A stretch of 64,000 bases of DNA from CBDATB01 sp965199745 (GCA_965199745.1 CBDATB010000015.1:469862-533861); one strand, 5' to 3'. Positions 1 to 8,779 are shown, counted from the first letter of the stretch. Numbers and translations: made by a program. Notes: a model not told the origin generated them from the sequence alone.

Positions 1-382
1 CGGCTTGTTGCAATTCCGGAAAACGATTTTTGCCCAAAGCCCGATTATAATGGAATTGAATCCCCGAAGCATTGGGCATAATTTTTTTTCTGTACTGTAG
101 CCATCTTTCACCAAAAGCTCCATTATATAGATGAAAGCTGTATAGATCAATAAATGACTCGGCAATAACTTCCCAACACTCCGTCGCAGAACTGGTAAAA
201 AAAATGCGATAAGTTTTCGGTATTTGGAGCTTTTCACGTAGGAGGCAGCAAGTTTTTTCAGAAACAGCTACAAATTCAGGGCTTCTGTGGCTTAAACTCA
301 GGATACCGCTGGCAAATGCATCTGAAAAAAAATTTTCCAATTGGGGACATACTCTTGAAGGACCTGGACAAAAGCTAACCAT
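1..382 (-). CDS. Class V PLP aminotransferase, phosphoserine aminotransferase-like (N-terminal part, cut by window edge)
   Basis: About 127 codons are visible before the gene leaves the window. The translation starts MVSFCPGPSRV, then shows LSHRSPEF, FFTSSATECWEV, YNGAFGERW and FHYNRALGKNRFPE. The PGP near the N-terminus, the SHRS segment and the TSSATE turn that would hold the cofactor phosphate are the arrangement of class V fold-type I aminotransferases, with SerC (3-phosphohydroxypyruvate to phosphoserine) the closest match I can recall. The catalytic lysine lies beyond the edge, so substrate and intactness cannot be judged. The start is the ATG directly before the conserved F-x-PGP block. 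Confidence 0.7.
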   Translation of the reverse strand, partial: MVSFCPGPSRVCPQLENFFSDAFASGILSLSHRSPEFVAVSEKTCCLLREKLQIPKTYRIFFTSSATECWEVIAESFIDLYSFHLYNGAFGERWLQYRKKIMPNASGIQFHYNRALGKNRFPELQQA

Positions 383-1066
383 GCAATAACATAATATTTA
401 TAATAGCAGTCAAGTAGTTAATCTGACAGTGTAGAATTATCGGATAATATTTCTTCACTTGAACTTTTTGGTAAATTCATATCCTTGAATTTTATCGATT
501 CAGAAAAAAGTGACCTCGACATTCAACGAGTTTTCTTCAGCCAATGAAATGCGTCCCCAAAGGTTTTCTTAGGGGCTTTGCCGAAGCATTTACCTAAATA
601 CATTCTTTGTTAGTTACAATCTGTAAGCTACAAATCTAAGTGTTTTTGCAAATCTTCTTAAAGATTCATAGTACTTTTTACGGAAATCTACCCACAAGAA
701 CTCACATTGAACGGTTCTATGAAAACACTTACAAATAACTAAAGATTTTTGGGATTCGAGCTTCACAGCCATTGGCTCACCCTCTCTAAAAGAGGGGAGG
801 AGTTTTACATTAGCTCCACACGTATGGTATAAACATACGTATGTACTCGCCAGTCCCTGACGAGGTTTTTAAGTCTTATACTGACACAGCAAAATATACG
901 CAAAAGTTTTTTTTGTAAAAAACTTAGTCGCTTACATCCCATCGCTTAAAGACCATTGGGTTTTACGATCCGTCTTATAAAATTTTGCTAAAAAAAGTTT
1001 TTTTTCAATATTTACACTTTCAAATTTGAATTGTACTAAGGCGTTTGACTTTTTTTTGAAAAATAT
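383..1066. other. Intergenic region between divergent aminotransferase and fumC
   Basis: No convincing gene is seen on either strand. It holds a small hairpin (CCCTCT, 5-nt loop, AGAGGG at 780-796) without a T tract, and a second inverted repeat (ACGTATG, 7-nt loop, CATACGT at 820-840). Neither looks like a standard terminator. Promoters for both flanking genes should lie here, but I cannot point to a clean TAnnTTTG box. Confidence 0.5.
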
Positions 1067-2467
1067 ATGTACATGGATACTAGAATAGAAAGAGATACTA
1101 TGGGCGAAGTGGAAGTCCCCGCAGATAAATACTGGGGGGCTCAAACACAAAGATCATTACAAAACTTTACAATCGGTGGACATAGAATGCCAATAGAGGT
1201 GATTAAAGCTTTTGCTGTGTTAAAAAAATCTGCTGCCCAAACCAATGCTGAACTGGGCGTACTGCTGCAAGAAAAAGCAGATATTATTACAAAAGTTTGC
1301 GATGAAATTATTGTAGGAGTGCATGATGATGAGTTTCCATTAGTAGTTTGGCAAACAGGATCGGGGACTCAGAGTAATATGAATGTTAACGAAGTAATCG
1401 CCAATCGCTCGCATGTTATTTTGGGAGGACTACTTACGGACGAGAAGAAAAAAATTCATCCTAACGACGATGTCAATAAATCACAATCTTCTAATGATAC
1501 TTTCCCTACAGCAATGCACATTGCCTCTTATCAGTATATTGTTGAAAAAATGATTCCCAAAGTATTAGCATTACGTGATACGTTAGATAAAAAAGCAACA
1601 GATTTTACTAATATTGTTAAAATAGGAAGAACACATTTTATGGATGCTACACCCCTTACCTTGGGTATGGAATTTAGTGGTTATGTATCGCAACTTGATC
1701 ATGGGGTTAAGGCACTAAAAAATACTTTGACACATCTGTCTGAGTTGGCTCTGGGTGGCACCGCCGTAGGTACTGGGCTGAATGCCCCTGAGGGTTATGC
1801 CGAGTTAGTTGCTAAAAAAATTGCCAGTTTTACCAAACTACCTTTTATAACTGCCAAGAATAAGTTCGAGTCTTTAGCTGCGCATGATGCGATGGTAGAA
1901 ACCTCTGGTGCATTCAAGCAGTTAGCTGTTAGTCTGATGAAAATTGGTAATGATATTAGGATGCTGTCTTCAGGACCCAGATGCGGCATTGGAGAAATAC
2001 TAATTCCTGCAAATGAACCGGGGTCTTCCATCATGCCCGGTAAAGTGAATCCAACACAGTGTGAAGCCCTAACGATGGTCTGCGCACAAGTAATTGGTTT
2101 GGACACAGCGGTTTCCATAGGGGGAATGAACGGGCATTTTGAATTGAATGTATTTAAGCCCATGCTAGTATTTAACGTGCTAACGGCTGCCAGACTGATT
2201 GGCGACGCATGTAGCTCTTTTAATAAAAATTGTGCGACGGATATTGCACCTAATCATGCTGTGATAGCAGAAAAACTAGAAAAATCTTTGATGCTAGTAA
2301 CAGCACTCAACACGCATATAGGTTACGAAAATGCAGCAAAAATTGCTAAAAAAGCACATCAGGAAGGAACTACTTTGAAGGAAGCAGCCATTGCTCTGGG
2401 CTTACTCACCAGCGAGCAATTCGACGAATGGGTAGTACCCTCAAAAATGACTGTTAGTTTAAGTTAA
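1067..2467 (+). CDS. fumC: Class II fumarate hydratase
   Basis: Interconverts fumarate and L-malate in the TCA cycle, cytosolic. The 466-residue product has the family's usual length. It carries GSGTQSNMNVNEVI, the SSNDTFPTAMH block, TALGT-like residues in ALGGTAVGTG, and the superfamily signature GSSIMPGKVNPTQCEA. The N-terminus (RIERDTMGEVEVPADKYWGAQTQRS) matches the start of other FumC proteins. A second ATG two codons downstream (1073) is an equally good start; no strong Shine-Dalgarno separates them, as is common in Bacteroidota. It stands alone, with the next gene about 210 bp downstream. Confidence 0.96.
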   Translation: MYMDTRIERDTMGEVEVPADKYWGAQTQRSLQNFTIGGHRMPIEVIKAFAVLKKSAAQTNAELGVLLQEKADIITKVCDEIIVGVHDDEFPLVVWQTGSGTQSNMNVNEVIANRSHVILGGLLTDEKKKIHPNDDVNKSQSSNDTFPTAMHIASYQYIVEKMIPKVLALRDTLDKKATDFTNIVKIGRTHFMDATPLTLGMEFSGYVSQLDHGVKALKNTLTHLSELALGGTAVGTGLNAPEGYAELVAKKIASFTKLPFITAKNKFESLAAHDAMVETSGAFKQLAVSLMKIGNDIRMLSSGPRCGIGEILIPANEPGSSIMPGKVNPTQCEALTMVCAQVIGLDTAVSIGGMNGHFELNVFKPMLVFNVLTAARLIGDACSSFNKNCATDIAPNHAVIAEKLEKSLMLVTALNTHIGYENAAKIAKKAHQEGTTLKEAAIALGLLTSEQFDEWVVPSKMTVSLS

Positions 2468-2677
2468 AAAACAAAAAGTTGGTGGCTAGATAGGTAAAGA
2501 CATCAAGAATTAATATTTTTGTAGACTGATCAAAGCTAACTATCAATGAATCTACAGTAATATCCACCTTGATACTGAAAACAAACCCAAATAGCAGAAA
2601 ACACCAAAACATTTGACTTTTTAAAGCCTGTATTGACAATTAACTAATTCCTAATTCATTAAATTTAACAGATACTG

Positions 2678-3337
2678 ATGAAAAAACCAAAAGTTTATAA
2701 GATGATACTCCCTATTCTTTGCGGAGTGCTTTGCCTAGCTGTTGTCCACGATAGCGAAGCGCAAAAGAAAAAGAAAAAAAGTAAGAGTAAACGAGATGAT
2801 GGAGGCAAAATTGATAAGGCAGAAGTAAAAAAATGGAAGAGAAAACTAAAATCTCTCGACCCCTTACAATACAAACAAATGTCAGAAGAATATGACCTGC
2901 TCAAAGGCGAAAATAGTAACTTGAAAAGACAGACTTCGGTGCTTGAAAGGCAAACTTCCGATGCAGAAGAAGCACTCTCAGACGCAGAAAGTGAGCTGAG
3001 AAATATGACTAAAAAGTATAATGACTTGAAGAAAAATTACGAGGATGGCACAAAAATAGCCACAACAGCCGTAGACGACTACACGAAAGGAATTGTTTAT
3101 AGGGTGCAAATAGGTGCTTTCCGAAATCCGAAACTGAAAAGTCTTCAAACCACTGGGCAGTTTTGGGTAGAAGACGGAGATGGTACGAAAAAATATACAA
3201 TTGCTAATTTTAGAGACTACTGGGAGGCGAATACCTTTAAAAAATATATGCGTAAAATGGGTGTTAAAGATGCCTGGATAGTGGCTTATGAAGATGATCA
3301 GAGAAAAAATATTAAGGAAGTACTGAAAAAAAAATAA
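2678..3337 (+). CDS. Secreted coiled-coil protein with SPOR-like C-terminus
   Basis: The N-terminus (MKKPKVYKMILPILCGVLCLAVV...SEAQ) is a Sec signal peptide, with cleavage likely near the AQ. A lysine-rich stretch follows, then a heptad-type coiled coil at about residues 60-125 (ERQTSDAEEALSDAESELRNM). The C-terminal ~80 residues begin GIVYRVQIGAFRNP, the opening strand seen in SPOR-type peptidoglycan-binding domains, although here the domain is only SPOR-like. Similar secreted proteins are widespread in Bacteroidota with no assigned function. A periplasmic or envelope role is inferred from the signal peptide and the C-terminal domain. Confidence 0.75.
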   Translation: MKKPKVYKMILPILCGVLCLAVVHDSEAQKKKKKSKSKRDDGGKIDKAEVKKWKRKLKSLDPLQYKQMSEEYDLLKGENSNLKRQTSVLERQTSDAEEALSDAESELRNMTKKYNDLKKNYEDGTKIATTAVDDYTKGIVYRVQIGAFRNPKLKSLQTTGQFWVEDGDGTKKYTIANFRDYWEANTFKKYMRKMGVKDAWIVAYEDDQRKNIKEVLKKK

Positions 3338-3665
3338 GATGAGCTAGTTCATAATAGGTGAGTTACAAACCTTCTAATACCGTCTTGTATAGGATTATCC
3401 TCTCGAGAGAACTATATTTAAAAGTCAAGATAAAAAGATAAGATTAAGAATCATAAAAATGTGCTTTTTATCGGTTGAGCTATGCGAGGTGGCGTTCTCA
3501 ACGCTCTGCACCATCCAAATGCGCGCAGAGGTATGATAAAAGAATGAAAGTTACAAATACCACTTCAACCGCCATTGCGTATAGCTGATGTTGGCAGTTT
3601 GTGTACCTCCTTTATTATCTCACTACCGTTTCAATTTACCGTGCGTGGGCAAAGTGCGTTGGCGA

Positions 3666-3799
3666 GTCGTCTCCTCAAGAAATAAATAAGAAGGAAATTT
3701 ATATCCTAATTTTGGATATTGCCAATAGAAAGAACATCTATTGAAAAAGTAAAAGCCCATAACATGTTGTAAAAGACATGCTACGCACAGGCGTTTACG
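3666..3799 (+). repeat. Direct repeat, copy 1, bounding the restriction-modification/toxin islet
   Basis: This segment is nearly identical to 5926-6060. Both copies start GTCGTYTCCTCAAG, run through the same 25-codon reading frame ending NRKNIY-stop, then GAAAAAGYAAAAGCCC, and end in a dyad around CATGCTACGCACAGG. Differences are scattered point changes plus small gaps in the dyad. The copies lie 2.2 kb apart and enclose the methyltransferase pseudogene, the nuclease and the antitoxin-toxin remnant. Confidence 0.85.
3667..3744 (+). pseudogene. Remnant of a RelE-family toxin (first copy)
   Basis: Twenty-five codons and a stop, reading SSPQEINKKEIYILILDIANRKNIY. It is the C-terminal half of the truncated toxin found at 5879-6004, with only one difference in the shared last 22 residues (D for N). 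No start codon or antitoxin precedes it. Upstream codons in frame (RAWAKCVGE) are only weakly like the other copy. The shared internal deletion shows that the two copies descend from one already damaged gene. Confidence 0.65.
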
Positions 3800-3844
3800 C
3801 TAGCCTTTGTGTGGCATTATTAGAAAAAGAAAATTTGACAAACA

Positions 3845-4716
3845 ATGCAACATAATGTAATAAATGGACATTGCTTAAGCGTACTACTAGAATTAAAGAG
3901 CAACGCCGAAAAAGTTGATTTAACATTTTTAGACCCTCCTTTTAACCAACAAAAGGACTATCGATTCCATCATGATGATATGGATGAAAAGGCTTACTGG
4001 CAAATGATGAAAGAGGTTTGCTTGCAGATATTTCAAATAACCAATGAAGGCGGATATGCAAAGAGAAAAAAACACCGAGTTTGTTTTAAGCACACTTAGA
4101 GAAACAGGTTGGTCATTCTAAAATCTTATTATCTGGAAAAAGAAAACATCTGCCGTACCTGTTCTAACAAATTTGGCAAACACTATCAAGTGATTGTCTA
4201 TGCGACCAAAGGCAGTAAGGCAAGAGTGTTCAATCGTTTAAGAATAGGCCCATTACTACCTGCTTCTTATAAATACAAAAGGGGAAAAGGCATATTTGTA
4301 ACCGATGTTTGGGACGATATAAGAGAACTAACTTCAGGATTCTTCGCAGGAAACGAGGCTCTACGACATAAAAATGGATAGCGTGTTCTATAAACAACAG
4401 TCACCAATAGCCCTATTACTAAGAATTATATTGTCATCTTCTCGTGTGGGTGATACGGGTACTAGATCCATTTGCAGGCACGGGGACGACATCATGGGTT
4501 GCACAGCAATTACAACGTGACTCAATAGCAATAGAACTAGACCCTACAAATATCAAACTTATAAAAAATAGAATAGGAAATATACAAGAGTCTGATTTAG
4601 TACAAAAGTATTATAAAGATTATATACATACTGAAAATATATCAGAGATTTGGGGGCATGAATTAGAAGTATTGACAACATCTGGTCAACAGCAAATACC
4701 TACTCTTTTCAATTAA
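3845..4716 (+). pseudogene. Broken DNA adenine/cytosine-N4 methyltransferase of a type II restriction-modification system
   Basis: The reading frame is split into three pieces. The first starts MQHNVINGHCLSVLLEL and has the catalytic motif LDPPFNQ. The second carries HYQVIVYATKG and FVTDVWDDI. The third has the SAM-binding motif DPFAGTGTT, followed by AIELDP. This order (DPPF before FAGTG) is that of beta-class amino-methyltransferases. Shifts occur near 4060 (the correct frame continues as QREKNTEFVLSTLRETGWSF), before 4140, and between 4375 and 4445, where in-frame stops also appear. The product cannot be functional without several corrections. The neighbouring nuclease is its presumable partner. 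Confidence 0.85.
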
Positions 4717-4721
4717 AATAG

Positions 4722-5186
4722 ATGAACTCTATCTATCATTTCTATAAAAGCCTCATTGTAGACAGGAGAACTTTCTTAAAGACAAAGTCGTTGGATACGT
4801 TTCCATTTGACAGAACACTACTAGCCAGTGAAGCTAAAGGAAAATTTCCAGACCTGTCTATCAAGCTAAATCATAATGCTAAAATCTTTACGGGTGGAGA
4901 ATTAATAGAACTTAAAGATAGCGAAAGCTATACGGTTGCGTCTTTTAATTCTACTATTCCAACAGGGACAAAGCGAATAGCCAATATTATTACAGGAAAA
5001 GATAGTATCATAAAGCGACAAACGGAAGCCGCAGGTAATGACATAGATTCTCTTCCTGAGAGAGAAGTATTTTACCTTGTTAGAGGAAAGAATAAACGTA
5101 AGAAAACACAGAAAATTGCCCTAATACATGGTAGTTTTCTTGAAACAATTACCAAAGAAGAGCCAATAAGTCAATCTTTGTTGTAA
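4722..5186 (+). CDS. Probable PD-(D/E)xK type II restriction endonuclease (possibly truncated)
   Basis: A 154-residue protein starting five bases after the methyltransferase remnant. The segment KFPDLSIKLN followed by GGELIELKDS fits a PD...(D/E)xK nuclease core (Asp in FPD, Glu and Lys in IELK). Position right after a methyltransferase supports a role as the cognate restriction enzyme; the recognition site is unknown. After the stop the same frame stays open for about 24 codons, so the C-terminus may have been lost to a nonsense mutation. If this gene were active without a working methyltransferase it would damage the host, which argues that it too is inactive or that another methyltransferase protects the sites. 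Confidence 0.55.
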   Translation: MNSIYHFYKSLIVDRRTFLKTKSLDTFPFDRTLLASEAKGKFPDLSIKLNHNAKIFTGGELIELKDSESYTVASFNSTIPTGTKRIANIITGKDSIIKRQTEAAGNDIDSLPEREVFYLVRGKNKRKKTQKIALIHGSFLETITKEEPISQSLL

Positions 5187-5253
5187 GTTTTGGAAGAAAA
5201 ATTAAAATTAAAGCAAACAGATAAAGGCGTCGGTAAAACTGAGATTTCGAATA

Positions 5254-5637
5254 ATGACTGAAATTAAAGCAGAAGGAAATATGCTAAACTCAAAGAAATA
5301 TCCTGACATTCTTGACAATACAATAAACTTTATTTTACCCTATCATAGTGAGGCAAATAAAAAAGAGTTAGCTAAAATTAAAGTTGTAGAAAATAGAAAT
5401 GCTAAATCGGGAGTTACTGTTCATATGTTTGATGATAATAAAAGACCAACAACAAACTTCTTTACACCAACTTTTTCTGATAAACAAGTTGTGACAGACA
5501 GTGACGGGATAGCGACACTATTTAGTACTCAAACTACATTATATTTTGGAGTATTTGATAACAATAGAAATGTATTAGGATCAACTGCTCTAACTATAAG
5601 GAAAGGTCAGACAAAAGAAGCAACCATATTGTATTGA
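5254..5637 (+). CDS. Hypothetical protein with Ig-like/carboxypeptidase-regulatory-like features
   Basis: 127 residues that I do not recognise. No signal peptide is evident. The second half (KSGVTVHMFDDN...TDSDGIATLF...GQTKEATILY) has the alternation of a small beta-sandwich resembling the carboxypeptidase-regulatory or bacterial Ig-like fold, where T-D-x-x-G-x-A is a common turn. The gene sits between the nuclease and the toxin-antitoxin remnant inside the direct-repeat-bounded islet. Function unknown. Confidence 0.45.
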   Translation: MTEIKAEGNMLNSKKYPDILDNTINFILPYHSEANKKELAKIKVVENRNAKSGVTVHMFDDNKRPTTNFFTPTFSDKQVVTDSDGIATLFSTQTTLYFGVFDNNRNVLGSTALTIRKGQTKEATILY

Positions 5638-5692
5638 CAAAATTTTGAGGAATTTTGCTTCTAAAAAGAACTTATAATTTTTATTTTTAGAT

Positions 5693-5889
5693 ATGGATAC
5701 ACAGTTTATTACAGATATAAAAGGTCAAAAGACAAAAGCTATAATCAGTATAAAAGATTATAACTACTTCATTAAATTACTTGAGGAGGAAAAAATGATT
5801 GTAAACTTTATAATGATGCTAAAAAAGATATTGATGAGAAAACCTATACACTTGAAGAGGTAGCCGATGACATAAGATATGAGTTATAA
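5693..5889 (+). pseudogene. Frameshifted antitoxin of a RelB/Phd-like toxin-antitoxin pair
   Basis: The frame starts MDTQFITDIKGQKTKAIISI, typical of antitoxins that pair with RelE-type toxins, and runs to LLEEEK. It then leaves the correct frame at a six-A run (5780-5785). Adding one A restores KNDCKLYNDAKKDIDEK and TYTLEEVADDIRYEL-stop, the expected acidic antitoxin tail. The restored stop overlaps the toxin start (ATGAGTTATAA), the usual translational coupling of such pairs. As it stands the protein would lose its toxin-binding half. Confidence 0.7.
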
Positions 5890-6004
5890 AATTGTTTTTA
5901 GAGTGCGAGCTAAAAAATCTTTAAAGTCGTTTCCTCAAGAAATAAATAAGAAAGAAATTTATATCCTAATTTTAAATATTGCTAATAGAAAGAACATCTA
6001 TTGA
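5879..6004 (+). pseudogene. Internally deleted RelE/ParE-family toxin
   Basis: Forty-one codons reading MSYKIVFRVRAKKSLKSFP... and ending ...IYILILNIANRKNIY. The start is the normal beginning of a RelE/ParE-type mRNA interferase or gyrase toxin, and the end is its normal last strand and tail. Family members have about 85-95 residues, so roughly 45 central residues are missing without loss of frame. The central beta strands and the basic catalytic region are gone, so the product should be inert. That fits the loss of the antitoxin next to it. Confidence 0.7.
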
Positions 6005-6060
6005 AAAAGCAAAAGCCCGTAGCATGTCGTAAAAACGACATGCTACGCACAGGTGCTTAC
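5926..6060 (+). repeat. Direct repeat, copy 2, bounding the restriction-modification/toxin islet
   Basis: Right-hand copy of the ~130-bp repeat at 3666-3799. It includes the 3' part of the truncated toxin and the long hairpin that follows. Unlike the left copy, its toxin frame continues upstream to a start codon, so this copy looks ancestral and the left one derived. Confidence 0.85.
6018..6047. terminator. Perfect 13-bp hairpin downstream of toxin remnant
   Basis: CGTAGCATGTCGT, an AAAA loop, then ACGACATGCTACG: a perfect 13-bp stem. There is no T tract on either side, so it may be a bidirectional transcript-end hairpin or a REP-like element and not a classic terminator. The other repeat copy has the same dyad in degraded form. 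Confidence 0.5.
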
Positions 6061-6186
6061 ACACAACGTTAAAAAAATCTGACCTTCTGACTCGTTATTT
6101 TTTGCTGAATACCTAATTTTTCATAACTTTTTCGTTATACTTTCAGTATTGTAGTTACTTTCGTAGTAAACACAAAGGAAATATTT

Positions 6187-6999
6187 ATGAGAATCATTCA
6201 CATCTCACTTTTCGTATCCATATCGTCTTTCAACGTATTATTTGCCCAGAATATTTCATCAGAAGATACACTATCTTACGGCATCAACTCAAAAAACTTG
6301 CTCTTTGCCTATGGGCAGGCATACAACTTAAAAATAGATAAAACCTTTTCCCGATTAGTAAAAAACGGATTTAATCATTTCTTTTATTTGGGTTATACCA
6401 ATTTCAGCAAGCCTAAAATCATCAGCACTGAGCTTAATTTTATGACCGGAACTCTGAAAAGCAGAGGAAGTGAGAGAAATCTATTCAATAACTATGCAGG
6501 AAACATAAAACTAGAGTACCTTAAAAACATTAGTAAAGTAAGCAATAGCAAGTTGTCTCTATATATTGGGGGTAGTATTAATATGAGAGGAGAAGTTTGG
6601 TTTCCACAAAACTTGCTCGCTTATGGGTGGGATATTGACTTCGGGACGGCAATGAATGCCGTACTACAGTGCAAAATTAGCCCGAAATTAATCTTTCAAT
6701 ACAATATGAGTGTTTCTTTATTTGGAATTTTATGGCGCTCCCCTAACAACGGTCAACAACTAACTACAGAAGAAATACAACTAGAAAAAGGCATAATTGC
6801 AGCAGCATTCGAAAAGACACGATTTTCTCATCCATTCAACACCTTGTATATTGATAATTCATTTAGATTATTCTCTAATTTTTCAAGCAAATTGAATTTT
6901 TACTATCATTTAATTGTATCGTACAAAAAGATAAATCAACCCTTAATCAAAAAAGGCTATGAATTCAACAATACAATAGGGCTGATGTATAGACTTTAA
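6187..6999 (+). CDS. Putative secreted or outer-membrane beta-barrel protein
   Basis: 270 residues beginning with a Sec signal peptide (MRIIHISLFVSISSFNVLFAQ). The mature part is rich in short amphipathic, aromatic strands (FNHFFYLGYTNF, LSLYIGGSINMRG, KLNFYYHLIVSYKK) and ends GLMYRL, as in small outer-membrane barrels. I do not recognise a family. A possible promoter with TTACTTTCG lies about 30 bp before the start. It is followed four bases later by the S41 peptidase, so the three genes from here on probably form an operon. Confidence 0.6.
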   Translation: MRIIHISLFVSISSFNVLFAQNISSEDTLSYGINSKNLLFAYGQAYNLKIDKTFSRLVKNGFNHFFYLGYTNFSKPKIISTELNFMTGTLKSRGSERNLFNNYAGNIKLEYLKNISKVSNSKLSLYIGGSINMRGEVWFPQNLLAYGWDIDFGTAMNAVLQCKISPKLIFQYNMSVSLFGILWRSPNNGQQLTTEEIQLEKGIIAAAFEKTRFSHPFNTLYIDNSFRLFSNFSSKLNFYYHLIVSYKKINQPLIKKGYEFNNTIGLMYRL

Positions 7000-7003
7000 A
7001 AAT

Positions 7004-8023
7004 ATGAAAAGATACTTGGTACTATTATTTGCTATTGTGTTTGTCTCTTGCGATAGAGATTTAATAGTAAATACTTCACCGAGAGGTGATTTCGACCTGT
7101 TTTTTGAATATCTGCAAAATGATTACTCCTACCGCGACAATCATAATTTTACTATGCAAGAGCTCAAACAAAAGTATTTACCACAAATTGAGATGTCGAA
7201 CACAGAGCTTACTTTGGCCAATGTATTAGTGAGCATACAAAACGAGCTTAAAGACCCTCATTTATATTTTAATGAAAATGATATTTATGATTTATCAAGT
7301 GTAGAGAAATACAGATCTGAGTCTCTAGAGAAGATATTCCCACTTTTTAATGAAGTGTCTATTATAGGCGATACGCCCTTTTATACTTATGGAGTGATTA
7401 CATCAAATATGGACGTTGGCTATATTTACATCAGGGCTTTTCAAGAGAGTGTTGGCGGAACAAGTTCGCTGAGTATAGCAGATGGTATTAGAGAAATTGA
7501 TGATATTATTCAGCTGTTAATAAATACAAATATTACATCTATGATTATAGATATACGTTCGTCTGCAGGTGGTTCAAACTATATTCCGAGGTATATCGCC
7601 CAACGATTTATTGATAAAACAGCAATTTACATGACGGAATATTATATGGATGGAGAATCATTTATAAAAAAACAATGGGAAATTCAGCCGCAAGGCACAG
7701 GGTTCAGAACGGCTAAAATTGCCTTATTATCAAACGGGCTAACAGCCAGCGGAGGAGAGATGTTTATACTAGGGCTACTTCAAAGAGACAGTGTTGTTCA
7801 TATAGGTTCAAATTCGACGGGAGCTTCGGGAAATATCACTCATAAAGATTTATCGAATGGTTGGAGTTTTACTCTGACTAGCTCCAGAACGGAATATCCA
7901 GACGGAAAACAATATTTTAAAGTAGGAATAAGCCCAAAAATTATAGTAAAAAACGACCTAGACTATGGTTTCAGCCATAATAACGATAAGCTGATAGAAA
8001 AAGCTATTGAAGAACTGAAATGA
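7004..8023 (+). CDS. S41-family peptidase lipoprotein
   Basis: Starts with a lipoprotein signal (LLFAIVFVSC, lipobox Cys at residue 16). The C-terminal half holds the S41/tail-specific protease core: MIIDIRSSAGGSNYIPR, then IALLSNGLTASGGEMF with the probable nucleophile Ser about residue 249, then GSNSTGASGN. The N-terminal part (FFEYLQNDYSYRD...) is the usual helical region; a PDZ domain is not obvious. Likely an envelope-anchored serine protease of unknown target. It overlaps the next gene by four bases. Confidence 0.8.
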   Translation: MKRYLVLLFAIVFVSCDRDLIVNTSPRGDFDLFFEYLQNDYSYRDNHNFTMQELKQKYLPQIEMSNTELTLANVLVSIQNELKDPHLYFNENDIYDLSSVEKYRSESLEKIFPLFNEVSIIGDTPFYTYGVITSNMDVGYIYIRAFQESVGGTSSLSIADGIREIDDIIQLLINTNITSMIIDIRSSAGGSNYIPRYIAQRFIDKTAIYMTEYYMDGESFIKKQWEIQPQGTGFRTAKIALLSNGLTASGGEMFILGLLQRDSVVHIGSNSTGASGNITHKDLSNGWSFTLTSSRTEYPDGKQYFKVGISPKIIVKNDLDYGFSHNNDKLIEKAIEELK

Positions 8024-8775
8024 AAAATTTCATACTTAAAATAATTAGCATAGCTCTAATAATCTCTTGTAACTCTGAACCAGAATCTGTTTTTAACCGA
8101 ATTCAAGACAAAAAAGCACGCGAAGTCATCAAAAAGTCTGTGGCATTCCATGGTGGGCTAGCCCAATGGCAGGCTATACAAAAGCTAAGTTATCAAAAAG
8201 ACTTCACACTATATACTGCTTCTGGTGAAGTGGAAGGAACATACGGACAAAAACATAATTATGATTACACCACTTCAGAAATTATCATCCGCACAACTAA
8301 AAATGATTCAGTGGAGATTGAAACTGGGAAGAAAAATAACACTTTTTACCAACTCATCAACGGTAAGTCAACACATGCAGATGAGCAAAGACTGCAAGCT
8401 TCTATTAGTGCATCTAATTATGTGCTAGGCATTCCTTTTAAGCTGTTAGATAAAGGAGCAGCTATTACATACATCGGGAAAAAACAATTAGGGGCAGTGA
8501 AAGCACACGAAATTCAAGTAAAATACGATGCTCAGAACTTTGATAATCATGCCTCTTCTGAAACATGGAGGTATTATTTTCATCCAAATGATTATAATGT
8601 AATGGCAAACTGGGTTAGGTCAGACGATCACTTCAACTGGATCGAAAACCTGTCTTTCCAACAAATAGAAGGCTTGCGTTTGCATGGCAAAAGGAGGAGT
8701 TACCGAGTAGACTCACTAGGTAATGAACTCTACCTAAGAGCTCATTACAGTTATTATGGTTATATTTTGAAGTAA
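8020..8775 (+). CDS. DUF6503-like lipoprotein
   Basis: 251 residues with a lipoprotein signal (IISIALIISC). The body begins with KKSVAFHGGLAQWQAIQKLSY, the pattern of Bacteroidota proteins annotated as DUF6503 or outer-membrane-lipoprotein-sorting-like, which have a LolA/LolB-type concave beta sheet. The frame starts inside the end of the S41 peptidase gene (ATGA overlap), so the two are translated together. Function in lipid or lipoprotein handling is only inferred from the fold family. Confidence 0.65.
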   Translation: MKNFILKIISIALIISCNSEPESVFNRIQDKKAREVIKKSVAFHGGLAQWQAIQKLSYQKDFTLYTASGEVEGTYGQKHNYDYTTSEIIIRTTKNDSVEIETGKKNNTFYQLINGKSTHADEQRLQASISASNYVLGIPFKLLDKGAAITYIGKKQLGAVKAHEIQVKYDAQNFDNHASSETWRYYFHPNDYNVMANWVRSDDHFNWIENLSFQQIEGLRLHGKRRSYRVDSLGNELYLRAHYSYYGYILK

Positions 8776-8779
8776 ATTT

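Larger units (their letters stand above)
3338..3844. other. Gene-free stretch leading into the decayed restriction-modification islet
   Basis: No intact gene is visible. The right part contains the first copy of a ~130-bp direct repeat and within it a toxin remnant (described separately). The left part (about 3460-3660) is richer in G and C than its surroundings and has short dyads, such as CAACCGCC...TGTTGG, but I could not derive a defined element from it. Confidence 0.5.

Noticed and set aside
780..840. Two short inverted repeats upstream of fumC considered as terminators
   Set aside because: Neither is followed by a T tract on either strand, and no transcript end is expected at that position.
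3460..3660. Dyads in the gene-free stretch before the restriction-modification islet considered as integron attC sites
   Set aside because: The short CAAC...GTTG pairs do not form a recognisable attC with the expected core sites, and no integron integrase is in the window.
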